Assembly (NCBI GenBank): GCA_018812945.1
Contig: JAHJCM010000136.1
Span: 1-43,239, forward strand
Length of the DNA: 43,239 nt
Direction: 5' to 3'
From: Gammaproteobacteria bacterium
GTDB lineage: Bacteria > Pseudomonadota > Gammaproteobacteria > Burkholderiales > Burkholderiaceae_B
Positions 8,024 to 16,523 of the stretch are shown one piece after another. The position numbers and the translations under genes are program-made. Each line of letters opens with the position of its first letter. The first letter of the stretch is position 1. The notes under the pieces were generated by a model, which saw nothing but the letters and a program-made list of their open reading frames with translations, was not told the origin of the DNA and did not search any database.

Positions 8024-8605
8024 ATGTTGGGAATTCCTTTGGGTCTGTTGACCGCCAATGCTGTGGAATGGGGCATGCACAAATACGTGCTGCACGGCAT
8101 GGGGAAAAAACGGGGTACATTCTGGGCTTTTCACTTTCACGAGCACCATAGGGAAGTGCGTGAACATGGCTATTACGACCCGAACTATGAGCGCTTTCCG
8201 CTCGGGATGCATGCACAGGGCAAAGAGGCCTGGGCACTGATTGCCAGCGCGGTGGCAGTGACACCGCTGTTTCCGGTGGCACCCTTTTTTGTGGGCACAC
8301 TTTGGTACAGCAGCCTGAATTACTATCGGGTTCACAAGAAAAGCCACATGAACCCAGCTTGGGGGGAACAACGCGTACCCTGGCACTTCGACCACCACAT
8401 GGGCAACAACCCAGGCGCCAACTGGTGCGTCACCCGCCCGTGGTTTGATTACATCATGGGCACCCGCGTATTTACCGAAGATGGGGTGCGCGAAAACAAC
8501 GTGCTGGGGTTAAAACGAATTCCGACCTGGCTTGAACGTTTGCTGCCCAAGCCCGAATCGCTGGGTACCTTCGCACCAAAACCGGCAGTACGGCGCGCAG
8601 CGTAA
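8024..8605 (+). CDS. Fatty acid hydroxylase / sterol desaturase superfamily protein
   Basis: A 193-residue membrane protein with the histidine clusters of the di-iron fatty-acid hydroxylase superfamily: HKYVLH, FHFHEHHRE, HKKSH and WHFDHHMG. These motifs place it with integral-membrane oxygenases that hydroxylate lipids or carotenoids. Two hydrophobic segments lie between the histidine clusters. I use the ATG at 8024, which has GGAG 7 nt upstream. The track's TTG at 7985 overlaps the end of the regulator gene. It probably forms one transcription unit with the GntR gene and perhaps nnrU. The substrate is unknown. Confidence 0.82.
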   Translation: MLGIPLGLLTANAVEWGMHKYVLHGMGKKRGTFWAFHFHEHHREVREHGYYDPNYERFPLGMHAQGKEAWALIASAVAVTPLFPVAPFFVGTLWYSSLNYYRVHKKSHMNPAWGEQRVPWHFDHHMGNNPGANWCVTRPWFDYIMGTRVFTEDGVRENNVLGLKRIPTWLERLLPKPESLGTFAPKPAVRRAA

Positions 8606-8645
8606 GCCTGTGACATAATCGGTTCACTACAAAAAGGAGAACTGA

Positions 8646-9233
8646 ATGGGCTTGTTGATATTGGTCGCCGGGTTGGCGCTTTTTCTGGGCATGCACGCGA
8701 CTCGAATTCCAGACGACCAACGCCGGTCGGGCATGATTGCAAGGCTTGGCAAAGGGAAGTACCGCGGCATTTACACAGCCGTTTCTATCGTGGGCTTGGT
8801 GCTGATTGTCTACGGATACGGCCAGGCCCGGCTTGACCCTGTTTTTGTGTGGAACCCGCCCGCGGCAATGCGCCACATTGCGGCACTTCTCATGCTGGTT
8901 TCATTCATCATGCTCGCGGCGTGCTATGTGCCCACCAACCACATCAAAGCCAAATTACAGCACCCCATGACCTTGTCTGTGAAAGTATGGGCGCTGGCAC
9001 ATTTGATTGCCAACGGCACCCTGGCCGATATCATTTTGTTTGGATCATTTTTGGTGTGGGCTGTATTGCTGTTTAAAACAGCACGCAGGCGCGCCATTCC
9101 CATGGGTTTTGCGGGCGACGGTCCCACCAAAGTGGGCACACTGATGACCGTGGTGGTGGGTGTACTGGCTTGGCTGGTTTTTGCGGCCTGGCTGCATGTT
9201 CACTTGATCGGTATCAGCCCATTTAGCCGATAA
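8646..9233 (+). CDS. NnrU family membrane protein
   Basis: A 195-residue protein with five to six membrane segments, matching the NnrU family (opening GLLILVAGLALFLGMHATRI, then HPMTLSVKVWALAHLIANG). NnrU was first linked to nitric oxide/nitrite metabolism, and homologues are related to the isoprenoid-modifying enzyme Z-ISO. Its exact role here is unknown. A strong AAGGAG ribosome site lies 5-6 nt before the ATG. It is the last gene of the forward run and is followed by a strong hairpin terminator. Confidence 0.88.
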   Translation: MGLLILVAGLALFLGMHATRIPDDQRRSGMIARLGKGKYRGIYTAVSIVGLVLIVYGYGQARLDPVFVWNPPAAMRHIAALLMLVSFIMLAACYVPTNHIKAKLQHPMTLSVKVWALAHLIANGTLADIILFGSFLVWAVLLFKTARRRAIPMGFAGDGPTKVGTLMTVVVGVLAWLVFAAWLHVHLIGISPFSR

Positions 9234-9250
9234 GTAACTGGTGTTAAAAA

Positions 9251-9283
9251 AAGCCCCTGTGTGTTTCGCACAGGGGCTTTTTT
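9251..9283. terminator. Bidirectional rho-independent terminator
   Basis: AAGCCCCTGTG (9251-9261) pairs perfectly with CACAGGGGCTT (9269-9279) over a 7-nt loop, and the stem extends into A-rich and T-rich flanks on both sides. It lies between the convergent nnrU and Na+/H+ antiporter genes and should stop transcription from both. Confidence 0.95.
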
Positions 9284-9300
9284 ATTGAAACCTGACTGGT

Positions 9301-10575
9301 TTAGAGATACCAGAAGCAAAGTGCTGCGACCGCTGTGGGCCCGAGGGCCCCGGCAAGCAAACCTCCAGCTGACACGGCTTCGTCAGGGAATTGGCGCTTG
9401 AGCAACGACAAACCCGCCGGGTTGGGCGCATTGGCAATCACTGTAAGGCCACCGCCCGCCACTGCACCAGCGACCAAGGCGTAGCGGAAACTTTCTGAAG
9501 TGCCTTCAATCAGCGACCCCAAATAAGTGAGCGCGGCATTGTCGGTAATTGCCGTGAGGGCCATAGCAGCCATAAACAAAACCCCATCGTCCAGGTCGCT
9601 AACCGCAGGCTGCAGCCACCATTGCTGCATGCCGCCCAACACCACCAAGCCAGCCAGGAAGAATGCCACCAGCAAGCCTTCCTTCAGCAACAAACGAGAC
9701 TGGAAGGTATTGTACGCCGCGGTGAAACCAAGGAAAAACAGGAAGATACCCAAGAATACGGCGGGATGATGCGCAAACAAAACCACCGCGCCCAAAAAGG
9801 CCAAGTGAACCACCATGGCCCACCAGGGCACCGGCGCCAAGGGCTGACCATCTTCACCCAAAGCCTCCGGGGTTTTAACTTCCGCACCCAAATGCTTGGC
9901 TGCGAAAAAGATGAATACTGTGGCATTGATGAACACGCCAATGGCCGCCTTCCAGCCAAAGTTGGCCAACATGAACGGTGTATCCCAACCCCAGGTGCCT
10001 GCGACCATCAACACGGGCGGGGCAGCAAACGATGTCAGCACCCCACCAATCGAGATATTCACGAACAGCACGCCCAAGCCCCAATAACGAATAAAGTTTG
10101 GAACAGATTTTGAAAACAAGACATCACGTAACAACAAGGCAGCCAGGGTCATGGCGGCAGGCTCGGTGATAAAGCTGCCCAAGAGGGGCACCATGAACAA
10201 GCCGAGCCAAGTGAATGCAACGCCTTTGTTCACGGGCATCAAACGGGCCAGGCTCTCAACCAGCAGACGGGAGGCATCCAGCACCGGGCGGCTTGCTGCC
10301 ACCACCATGATCACGAATACGAACAAGGGTTCGGTGTAATGGCGGGGATCCACATACTCCACGGCTGAATCGAGGTTGACTGAAAAAGCCATGGCGATGA
10401 CCAAAAACAGGGCCCAAATGCCAAATACGGCTTCAACTTCGCCAAGCAGGTGAAACAAGCCACTGTGGTGTTTGCTGTGGTGAGCCAAGCGTTCAAAGTA
10501 GCTGGCCGAAAAAGTGTGAATAAGCGCGCCGGCAAAAAGAAAGGCGGCAATCCATTGAATGGTGGTTGCTGTCAT
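9301..10575 (-). CDS. Putative Na+/H+ antiporter
   Basis: A 424-residue polytopic inner-membrane protein with about ten to twelve hydrophobic segments, resembling the putative Na+/H+ antiporter family (Na_H_antiport_3 type). Family-like stretches include LLGSFITEPAAMTLAALLLRD and, later, TAITDNAALTYLG and VIANAPNPAGLSLL. The Asp-Asn and Glu-Pro pairs in membrane segments resemble ion-binding sites of the NhaD/ArsB-like transporter superfamily. It would exchange Na+ for H+ in pH or salt homeostasis. It is transcribed towards the terminator at 9251-9283. RegA/RegB lie upstream on the same strand across a 167-bp gap that holds an imperfect inverted repeat (TTCCCCG...CGGGAA) and no recognisable gene. 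Confidence 0.8.
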   Translation of the reverse strand: MTATTIQWIAAFLFAGALIHTFSASYFERLAHHSKHHSGLFHLLGEVEAVFGIWALFLVIAMAFSVNLDSAVEYVDPRHYTEPLFVFVIMVVAASRPVLDASRLLVESLARLMPVNKGVAFTWLGLFMVPLLGSFITEPAAMTLAALLLRDVLFSKSVPNFIRYWGLGVLFVNISIGGVLTSFAAPPVLMVAGTWGWDTPFMLANFGWKAAIGVFINATVFIFFAAKHLGAEVKTPEALGEDGQPLAPVPWWAMVVHLAFLGAVVLFAHHPAVFLGIFLFFLGFTAAYNTFQSRLLLKEGLLVAFFLAGLVVLGGMQQWWLQPAVSDLDDGVLFMAAMALTAITDNAALTYLGSLIEGTSESFRYALVAGAVAGGGLTVIANAPNPAGLSLLKRQFPDEAVSAGGLLAGALGPTAVAALCFWYL

Positions 10576-10742
10576 GTCGGTGTCTATTGTTGTGAAGGTT
10601 AATCAAGCGATGCCATAGAGGGAGCCTATCACGCCATTAAAGTTCCCCGTATTGCGAATATTTTCGGGAAAAGTTCACTTGGGAGTTGCACCGTACGGTT
10701 CGTCGAATGTCGAGACTCGTAAAGACCCTGCAACCGATACGC

Positions 10743-11285
10743 TCACCGCCCCACAGGCCGCTTTGCCAGCTTGCGCTGCAAAGTTCGCCTGTGCATGTTC
10801 AACGCACGCGCCGTGGCCGATACATTGCCTTCGTGTTCGTTGAGCACCCGCTGAATATGCTCCCACTCCAAGCGGGAAACCGACATCGGTTGAAAGTCAG
10901 AAGCTTCGTCGTCATTTGAGGCCACACTGCCTGAATCATCGTCCAAAGCCCGCAACACCGCCGAACTGTCCGCGGGCTTGGCCAAATAATTGTCAGCACC
11001 CAGCTTGATGGCCTGTACGGTGGTGGCAATGCTGGCGTAGCCGGTTAGTATCAAGATATTGGCACTGGGCTGCAAACCACGAAGCTGGGTGATCAACTGC
11101 AAACCCGATTGCTCACCCAAATTCAAATCAAGCGTAATGTCGGTGAATTGCTGTTGCCGGGCAGCAAGCAGGGCCTGCTCCTTGTTGAATGCCACATCGG
11201 TCTTGAAACCCTTGCGTTCAAACGACAAAGCAAGTGTATTTGCAAACACCTCATCATCGTCGACAATCAAAATCGAGCGCGTCAT
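10743..11285 (-). CDS. regA: RegA/PrrA-type redox response regulator
   Basis: A 180-residue response regulator. The receiver domain has the acidic pair D9/D10, phospho-acceptor D53 (ITLDLNLG) and conserved Lys in YLAKPAD. The C-terminus is a Fis-like helix-turn-helix ending MHRRTLQRKLAKR, the hallmark of the RegA/PrrA/ActR family, which controls energy and redox genes in proteobacteria. The start is the ATG at 11285, which overlaps the stop codon of the kinase gene (ATGA), so translation is coupled. The track's longer start would lie inside the kinase. It pairs with RegB just upstream. Confidence 0.92.
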   Translation of the reverse strand: MTRSILIVDDDEVFANTLALSFERKGFKTDVAFNKEQALLAARQQQFTDITLDLNLGEQSGLQLITQLRGLQPSANILILTGYASIATTVQAIKLGADNYLAKPADSSAVLRALDDDSGSVASNDDEASDFQPMSVSRLEWEHIQRVLNEHEGNVSATARALNMHRRTLQRKLAKRPVGR

Positions 11286-12607
11286 TGCGAGAGCACCGGC
11301 AGGCTCAAACTGGCGCAAACACCAGGGTTCAGGTTGCGAAGGCTCAGCTTTCCGCCTTCACGTTCCAAGAGGTTGGCCAGTAAAAAAAGGCCCATGCCTT
11401 GCCCATTGGCTTGAAACAACTGTTGCCCAATTTTCGGCAACAACTCAGCATCAATACCGCCGCCCGCATCATTCACAAAAAGGGTCAGGCTTTCGTGATC
11501 ACATTGCATGCCCACCTGGAGAGGTTCTCTCACCGAGGCGCGCTGCTGGCTTTGTGCGGCATTGTCCAAGAGTGTAATCAAACCCAATTCAAGCAACTCT
11601 TTGCGTACTTTGAATTCGCCTGCAATAGAGGCAATGCTGGGCATCAAGCGCACTTCATGTTGTGGGTTGCGAGTTCGCCAAATACCCAATGTGGTCTGAA
11701 GCCATTCGCTGGGTTTGATCATTTGCGCATCAGCATTGTGGCGTGGGTTGACCTCGATTTGATCCCGGAGCTGGCCCAGGGTGTCGGTGATGGATTGAAC
11801 CTGGGCACTGAGAATATTCATTTCCCGCACTTGCGTCTGCATGGCGGGGTCGTTTTTCCAGTCTGAAACAATGGTGGCAATGGTCGACACTGGCGTGCCC
11901 AACTGGTGTGCAATGGAAGCAGCCTGGTTGCCCAGTGCTGCCAAACGGGACTCGCTGGCCAAACGTTGCTGCGCGCGCCCCAAGGCTTGGTCCCTGTTGC
12001 GAATCGACGAACTTAAACGCGCCACAAAACCCACCAAAATCAACACACTGACCAAAAAATTCAACCACATGCCCACCAGGTGAAAGTGCACGCCATCGTC
12101 GGGATTGGCCAACACCAGGGGAATGTAATTGCCCATCAACACCGTGTAAGCCACCACGCTGAACAAGGCAAGCACAGCAACTTGCGCCCAAGGCAGCAGT
12201 GCCGCAGCCAGGCCCAGTAGCGGCAAATAAAGTGACACGAAAGGATTGGTCACGCCACCCGTGAAATAAAGCACAAAGGTGAAGGCGGCCAGATCGGCAA
12301 ACAACTGGGCAGCCACTTCAAAGCTGCCCACCGAATGCCCCTGCCGCAGGCGGATAAAGGTGATGGCGTTGAGCAAAACCAGCGCACCCAAAATGACTGT
12401 CAATACCGGCCAGGGAAGACTGACGTGCAACAGCAAGCCGACCACCGCCAAGAGCAAAACCTGAGCGGCCAGCGCAAGCGTACGCATCCACATCACTGTC
12501 ACCATTTGCTGGCGGCGAACGGACAAATCGCTTTGGTCCATCAAGCCTTCAGTCCAAAGGTGCATGAAGGGACGGTGCTCGGGAAACAGGCTTGTTTTCA
12601 TGCTCAC
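11282..12607 (-). CDS. regB: RegB/PrrB-type redox sensor histidine kinase
   Basis: A 441-residue membrane kinase with about six transmembrane segments (residues 40-200). The motif GGVTNPF (117-123) corresponds to the quinone-sensing heptapeptide of RegB. The H-box follows as IAHQLGTPVSTI, with His234 the phosphorylation site, and the ATP-binding domain ends with a glycine-rich GQGMGLFLL. RegB reads the quinone pool and phosphorylates RegA. The redox cysteine known near the RegB H-box is not obvious here. Stop and start of regB-regA overlap by 4 nt. No haem-copper or photosynthesis genes lie nearby to indicate the regulon. Confidence 0.92.
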   Translation of the reverse strand: MSMKTSLFPEHRPFMHLWTEGLMDQSDLSVRRQQMVTVMWMRTLALAAQVLLLAVVGLLLHVSLPWPVLTVILGALVLLNAITFIRLRQGHSVGSFEVAAQLFADLAAFTFVLYFTGGVTNPFVSLYLPLLGLAAALLPWAQVAVLALFSVVAYTVLMGNYIPLVLANPDDGVHFHLVGMWLNFLVSVLILVGFVARLSSSIRNRDQALGRAQQRLASESRLAALGNQAASIAHQLGTPVSTIATIVSDWKNDPAMQTQVREMNILSAQVQSITDTLGQLRDQIEVNPRHNADAQMIKPSEWLQTTLGIWRTRNPQHEVRLMPSIASIAGEFKVRKELLELGLITLLDNAAQSQQRASVREPLQVGMQCDHESLTLFVNDAGGGIDAELLPKIGQQLFQANGQGMGLFLLANLLEREGGKLSLRNLNPGVCASLSLPVLSQ

Positions 12608-12655
12608 ATTCTAAGTGGCTTCTCGCTTCACTGCCTTGAAATTGTGAGGTGTGCG

Positions 12656-12731
12656 GCCTGGCTGCGACAATATGCCGCATTTTCCCGAAGCCAGGCATGG
12701 CGTATAAACCGGGCTGGTTGATCTTGCCCGG
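12656..12731 (+). other. Two hairpins in the TonB receptor leader
   Basis: GCCTGGCT (12656-12663) and AGCCAGGC (12689-12696) form a perfect 8-bp inverted repeat. A few bases later CCGGGC and GCCCGG form a second one. Both precede the receptor start codon and could act at DNA or mRNA level. I see no cobalamin or other known riboswitch core and no Fur box. Confidence 0.3.
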
Positions 12732-12739
12732 ACTATGTG

Positions 12740-14800
12740 ATGCGCGTTCATGCTTCTTTCAAAATGACTACTTTGTCCACAGGTCTGCTGTTGGCTTTTG
12801 CACCACCGGCTCAACCGGTGTTTGCAAACCCCGCACTCAGCAGCGTGGAAGTTCAGGCCCAACGCGAGGCGCTGAGCGCAGCCAGTGTGCAAGTGGCCAA
12901 AGAAAAGTTGAACCAGACTGCGGGTGGTACCGCCGTGGTCGAGGCAGAAAGTTTTGAAGCAGGCAAAGCAGTGACCATCAAAGACATGCTGGACTTTACG
13001 CCTGGTGTATTTGCGCAAAGCCGGGTGAATGAAGAAGCACGGCTGAGCATTCGAGGCTCGGGCCTGTCGCGCACCTTTCACATGCGTGGCATACGCCTGT
13101 TGCAAGACGGCATACCCATCAACCTGGCCGACGGTGGCTCGGATTTTCAGGACATCGACCCATTGGCCCTGCAACACGTCGAAGTGTACAAAGGAGCCAA
13201 TGCCTTGCAGTACGGTGCGGCCAACCTGGGCGGGGCCATCAACTTCGTCACGCCCACCGGCTACACCACACCCAACAGCCTGTTGCGCCTGGATGCTGGC
13301 AGCCATGAATTTGCGCGCGCGCAATTTAAAACCGGCGATGTGCTGGGCAATTGGGATTATTTTGCATCGCTCTCGCAATTGCGTTCTGACGGGTTTCGGC
13401 AATTCAGTGGACAAAAAAACACCCGGTTGAATGCCAATGCAGGTTTGAAAATTTCGCCTCAACTGGAAACCCGTTTTTATGTGATTCACGGCGACATGAA
13501 TCAAGAACTGCCCGGCAACTTGACCAAAGCGCAGTTGCAAAGCAACCCCACACAGGCCAATGCCGCATCGGCCGCTGCCAATTCGCAGCGCGACTTTCTG
13601 ATTACCCGCCTTGCCAACAAAACCACCTGGATTTCGCCAACAGGCGTCGAGTACAACGCCGGGGTGTATGCAGTGGACAAAAACCTTTACCACCCACTGA
13701 GTTTTGGTTTGATTGACCAGCAAACCCGCGATGTGGGCACCTTTGGCAATCGAATTGTGCAAGGTGAATTGTGGGGTTTGCGGCACGACACCACCTTGGG
13801 TTACAACCTGGTGCACGGCATCACCGAGGCGCGCATATTCAACCATGTTCGCGGCGATCGAATCAGCCTTCGAAGCTATGAAGACCAGAAAGCCCACAAC
13901 ATGGAGCTGTACGGAGAAAGCCGCCTGCACCTGACTGATACCTTGCAATGGATCAACGGCCTGCAATGGACCCACGCCAAACGCACGGCAGACGATCAGT
14001 TTTTAAGCGATGGCGATGGAAGCTACCAACGCCGCTACGCGCAGTTCAGCCCGAAAACCGGCTTGCTTTGGCAGGCCAGCGAAGCTGTACAGGTGTACGG
14101 CAATTTGAGCCGTGCGTTCGAGCCACCCACATTCTCTGAAACAAGCCCCACGCGTGCGCTGGAGGCACAGGAATCGACGACGTTCGAATTGGGTACCCGC
14201 GCAGTAACCCAACAAATTCGCTGGGACATCAGCGCTTATTACAGTCAGTTGAACAAGGAATTTGTGAGCTACCAACTCAACCCGCTAGTGCCGGGCCTGA
14301 GCGCAATTCTGAATGCAGACAACACTGTGCATCAAGGTGTGGAAATTGGGCTCGCCGGGCCTTTCACGCGTGATTTACTCAGGGCTGGCGATACTTTGAA
14401 CTGGCAACTGGCTTACACCTTTGGCCGATTCCGTTTTGACAATGACCGCGTGTACGGCAACGCCGCCATACCGGGAATTCCGGAGCAGTATGTGCGGGCC
14501 AAACTGGACTACGCCAATACCTTGCGCTGGACCTTGTCACCCAACATTGAATACGTGCCGCAAGGCTACTTTGTGGATTTGGCCAACACCTTGTCGACAG
14601 ATCCTTACTTGTTACTTGGCTTGAATGCATCGTACAAATTCAGCGACACACTGCGCGTGTTTGTGGACGCCCGCAATTTGACGGACAAAGTGTATGCCGC
14701 CACCACGGGTGTGATTGTGAATGCCAATGGGGCTGATTCAGCACAGTTTGCGCCGGGTGAAGGCAGAAGCGTTTATGCGGGTGTTGAGGTGAAGTGGTGA
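12740..14800 (+). CDS. TonB-dependent outer-membrane receptor
   Basis: A 686-residue outer-membrane receptor. I start at the ATG at 12740: it gives a normal signal peptide with Arg, His and Lys before the hydrophobic core and an AxA-like end (PVFA). A plug domain follows (TIKDMLDFTPGVF, then IRGSGLSRTFHMRGI and VEVYKGANALQYGAANLGGAINFVTP divided over residues 80-170), then a 22-strand-type barrel ending in an aromatic-rich strand (YAGVEVKW). The plug resembles FecA-like iron-citrate receptors, but the ligand is unproven. The convergent neighbour is a PepSY membrane protein of a type often found with siderophore receptors, which supports ferric-chelate uptake. No Fur box is recognisable upstream. 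Confidence 0.9.
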   Translation: MRVHASFKMTTLSTGLLLAFAPPAQPVFANPALSSVEVQAQREALSAASVQVAKEKLNQTAGGTAVVEAESFEAGKAVTIKDMLDFTPGVFAQSRVNEEARLSIRGSGLSRTFHMRGIRLLQDGIPINLADGGSDFQDIDPLALQHVEVYKGANALQYGAANLGGAINFVTPTGYTTPNSLLRLDAGSHEFARAQFKTGDVLGNWDYFASLSQLRSDGFRQFSGQKNTRLNANAGLKISPQLETRFYVIHGDMNQELPGNLTKAQLQSNPTQANAASAAANSQRDFLITRLANKTTWISPTGVEYNAGVYAVDKNLYHPLSFGLIDQQTRDVGTFGNRIVQGELWGLRHDTTLGYNLVHGITEARIFNHVRGDRISLRSYEDQKAHNMELYGESRLHLTDTLQWINGLQWTHAKRTADDQFLSDGDGSYQRRYAQFSPKTGLLWQASEAVQVYGNLSRAFEPPTFSETSPTRALEAQESTTFELGTRAVTQQIRWDISAYYSQLNKEFVSYQLNPLVPGLSAILNADNTVHQGVEIGLAGPFTRDLLRAGDTLNWQLAYTFGRFRFDNDRVYGNAAIPGIPEQYVRAKLDYANTLRWTLSPNIEYVPQGYFVDLANTLSTDPYLLLGLNASYKFSDTLRVFVDARNLTDKVYAATTGVIVNANGADSAQFAPGEGRSVYAGVEVKW

Positions 14801-14820
14801 GGTGAGTTAAGCAGTGTGGT

Positions 14821-14884
14821 TTGGATCTGCTGTTGCCATGCCTAAGCAAGTCTTCTTGGTCCGGCTTGGCAACAGCAGATCCAA
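14821..14884. repeat. Perfect 18-bp inverted repeat between convergent genes
   Basis: TTGGATCTGCTGTTGCCA (14821-14838) is repeated exactly in inverted form at 14867-14884, separated by 28 bp that can form a smaller CAAG/CTTG hairpin. It lies between the stops of the TonB receptor and the PepSY gene. No T-tract flanks it, so it is not a classic terminator, but such a long stem could still end or stabilise both transcripts. It could also be a dispersed repeat of this genome. Confidence 0.85.
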
Positions 14885-14913
14885 CCCCCATCCATTCATG
14901 GCACACGATCACC

Positions 14914-16374
14914 TCAACAGCGCCGACTCCGCAGCCCAAACCCGGCCATCATCACCATGGCCAGCACAATCACCACGCACATCACGATGTTTTGAACGTT
15001 GCGGCCCAAACCACCCAAGAAGCTCCATTTGTGAAGCATGCTGAAACTCCAGATCTCGGGTTTCGCTGAATTCAGGGTCATGTCAGCCAGCACACCTGTG
15101 GCTGTGTCCACAAAAACGCTGGCATTCAAGGGTGCGCCGTACTCAAACTTCCACACCGGCAAGCGCTTGTTTCGAAAGTCGTAATCGCCGCCAAAACGGG
15201 TGACCAAACTCGCTTTCAGAACAGCCTCGCGCGGAAGGCCCGTGTGCAGCTGCGCAAGTTGATGGGCCATTTCACGATCGCCGTCTTGCCACAACAAACC
15301 AGTGTTCGCATTCAGATAAATGGCCGGGCCTGTTGGCTGAACACCGTCAAATCGTGCGGTGCGAATGGCCTGGGCATTGTCGGGCAGGCTGTGCTTTGGA
15401 AGCGGCAAACCAAGGCGATACAACAGCTCGCCATTCTGGTTTGCAACCAGCGACAAACCTGTCAGCGGTAAATCTCGAGTCAATTCAGCCCAGTTGGAAT
15501 GAAGCGGGAAGTGCAATTTTTGCAGGTCAATCGCTGGGCGCATGGTCAACTTCGATTGCTCCTCAGGCCAACCATGCTGCACCACGTGGTACACACCGCT
15601 GAATGAAAACATCAACACGGGCACCACCAACACATAGCCCGCCATGCGATGCCAACCTTTGGCCCCTGCTGCACGCACCTTTCGTCGAATCAACACCAGC
15701 ATGGCCAAACCACTACAAGCCATCGTGAACAGCACACCTACCAGCACAGCGATCAACCATACACGGGGTGTCTCGGCCACACTGGGCATCCAGCTCCAGG
15801 TGTGAAGCCACTGAAACACCGTTTGAACCCGGTGCTTGGTGTTGTCGGAAACAGCCGCCAAAGAAGCAGTTTCTGTGTACACATAGGCGTTCAGGCCATC
15901 GGCCTGATCAAATTGCACCCGGTACACCGGTAACAAGCGGTTTACCGCTGGATAGTCATTGGAGAATTTCTCAATGCGCTCCACCTTGGCGATTTCTGCA
16001 TAAGGTGCATTCAAATAGTGACGGGCCAAAAAAACTGCATAAACCGGATCGTGATTGGGCAACTCCAGCCCGGTGTTCAAGTCGAAATAGCGCCTGGGTG
16101 CAAATTGCGATTCAGTGATTTGTAACAGGTTGGCCGATTCCGCCACCACCAACCGAACAGACTGAGCCTGTTCAACCCCAGCCTTTTTAAGGATTTGTTC
16201 CAAAGGCAATGTATCGTGCAGATTCAATGCACGTTGGGGTGGCACAAACACCGCCTGTTGCACGCCAAAGGTAGTCAGCCAAGGGTGCAACAAACCCGAT
16301 GTGCCCCACAGCAACATGGTGGCAAAGCCGAACAACGCCAATGCTCGGTGCAGTTTCAATAACTTGATTTTCAT
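14914..16374 (-). CDS. PepSY-associated transmembrane protein
   Basis: A 486-residue inner-membrane protein of the PepSY-TM family. It has a first helix after MKIKLLKLHRALALFGFATMLLWG, large periplasmic PepSY-like segments, a helix pair near residues 205-260, and a last helix close to the C-terminus (IVMCVVIVLAMVMMAGFGL). Family members are commonly encoded beside ferric-siderophore receptors and some reduce or help import iron chelates. That fits the convergent TonB receptor here. No flavodoxin domain is attached. Function beyond this context is inference. Confidence 0.82.
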   Translation of the reverse strand: MKIKLLKLHRALALFGFATMLLWGTSGLLHPWLTTFGVQQAVFVPPQRALNLHDTLPLEQILKKAGVEQAQSVRLVVAESANLLQITESQFAPRRYFDLNTGLELPNHDPVYAVFLARHYLNAPYAEIAKVERIEKFSNDYPAVNRLLPVYRVQFDQADGLNAYVYTETASLAAVSDNTKHRVQTVFQWLHTWSWMPSVAETPRVWLIAVLVGVLFTMACSGLAMLVLIRRKVRAAGAKGWHRMAGYVLVVPVLMFSFSGVYHVVQHGWPEEQSKLTMRPAIDLQKLHFPLHSNWAELTRDLPLTGLSLVANQNGELLYRLGLPLPKHSLPDNAQAIRTARFDGVQPTGPAIYLNANTGLLWQDGDREMAHQLAQLHTGLPREAVLKASLVTRFGGDYDFRNKRLPVWKFEYGAPLNASVFVDTATGVLADMTLNSAKPEIWSFSMLHKWSFLGGLGRNVQNIVMCVVIVLAMVMMAGFGLRSRRC

Positions 16375-16434
16375 GGTGGCACTTCATGCTTGATCAAACA
16401 AGCTCGAATTATCCGGCAGTGCCTGCCACACCAG

Positions 16435-16453
16435 CTGCGACATTTCGTCGCAG
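16435..16453. other. Perfect 7-bp hairpin in divergent intergenic region
   Basis: CTGCGAC (16435-16441) and GTCGCAG (16447-16453) flank a 5-nt centre ATTTC. A shorter dyad, GGCAG-TGC-CTGCC, lies just before it. Both sit in the 149-bp gap between the divergent PepSY and alpha/beta-hydrolase genes, so they may be operator sites or leader hairpins. Confidence 0.35.
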
Positions 16454-16523
16454 GAGTTGATCCAATCTGAGGCAAACCACGCGTAGAATCAAAGCCTTCT
16501 TTCAAGGTTACCGCAGTGCGCCC

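Noticed and set aside
12611-13975. 454-residue minus-strand open frame
   Set aside because: It lies antisense to the TonB receptor, has no recognisable domain, and its composition (Cys/His/Gln-rich) is that of a shadow frame.
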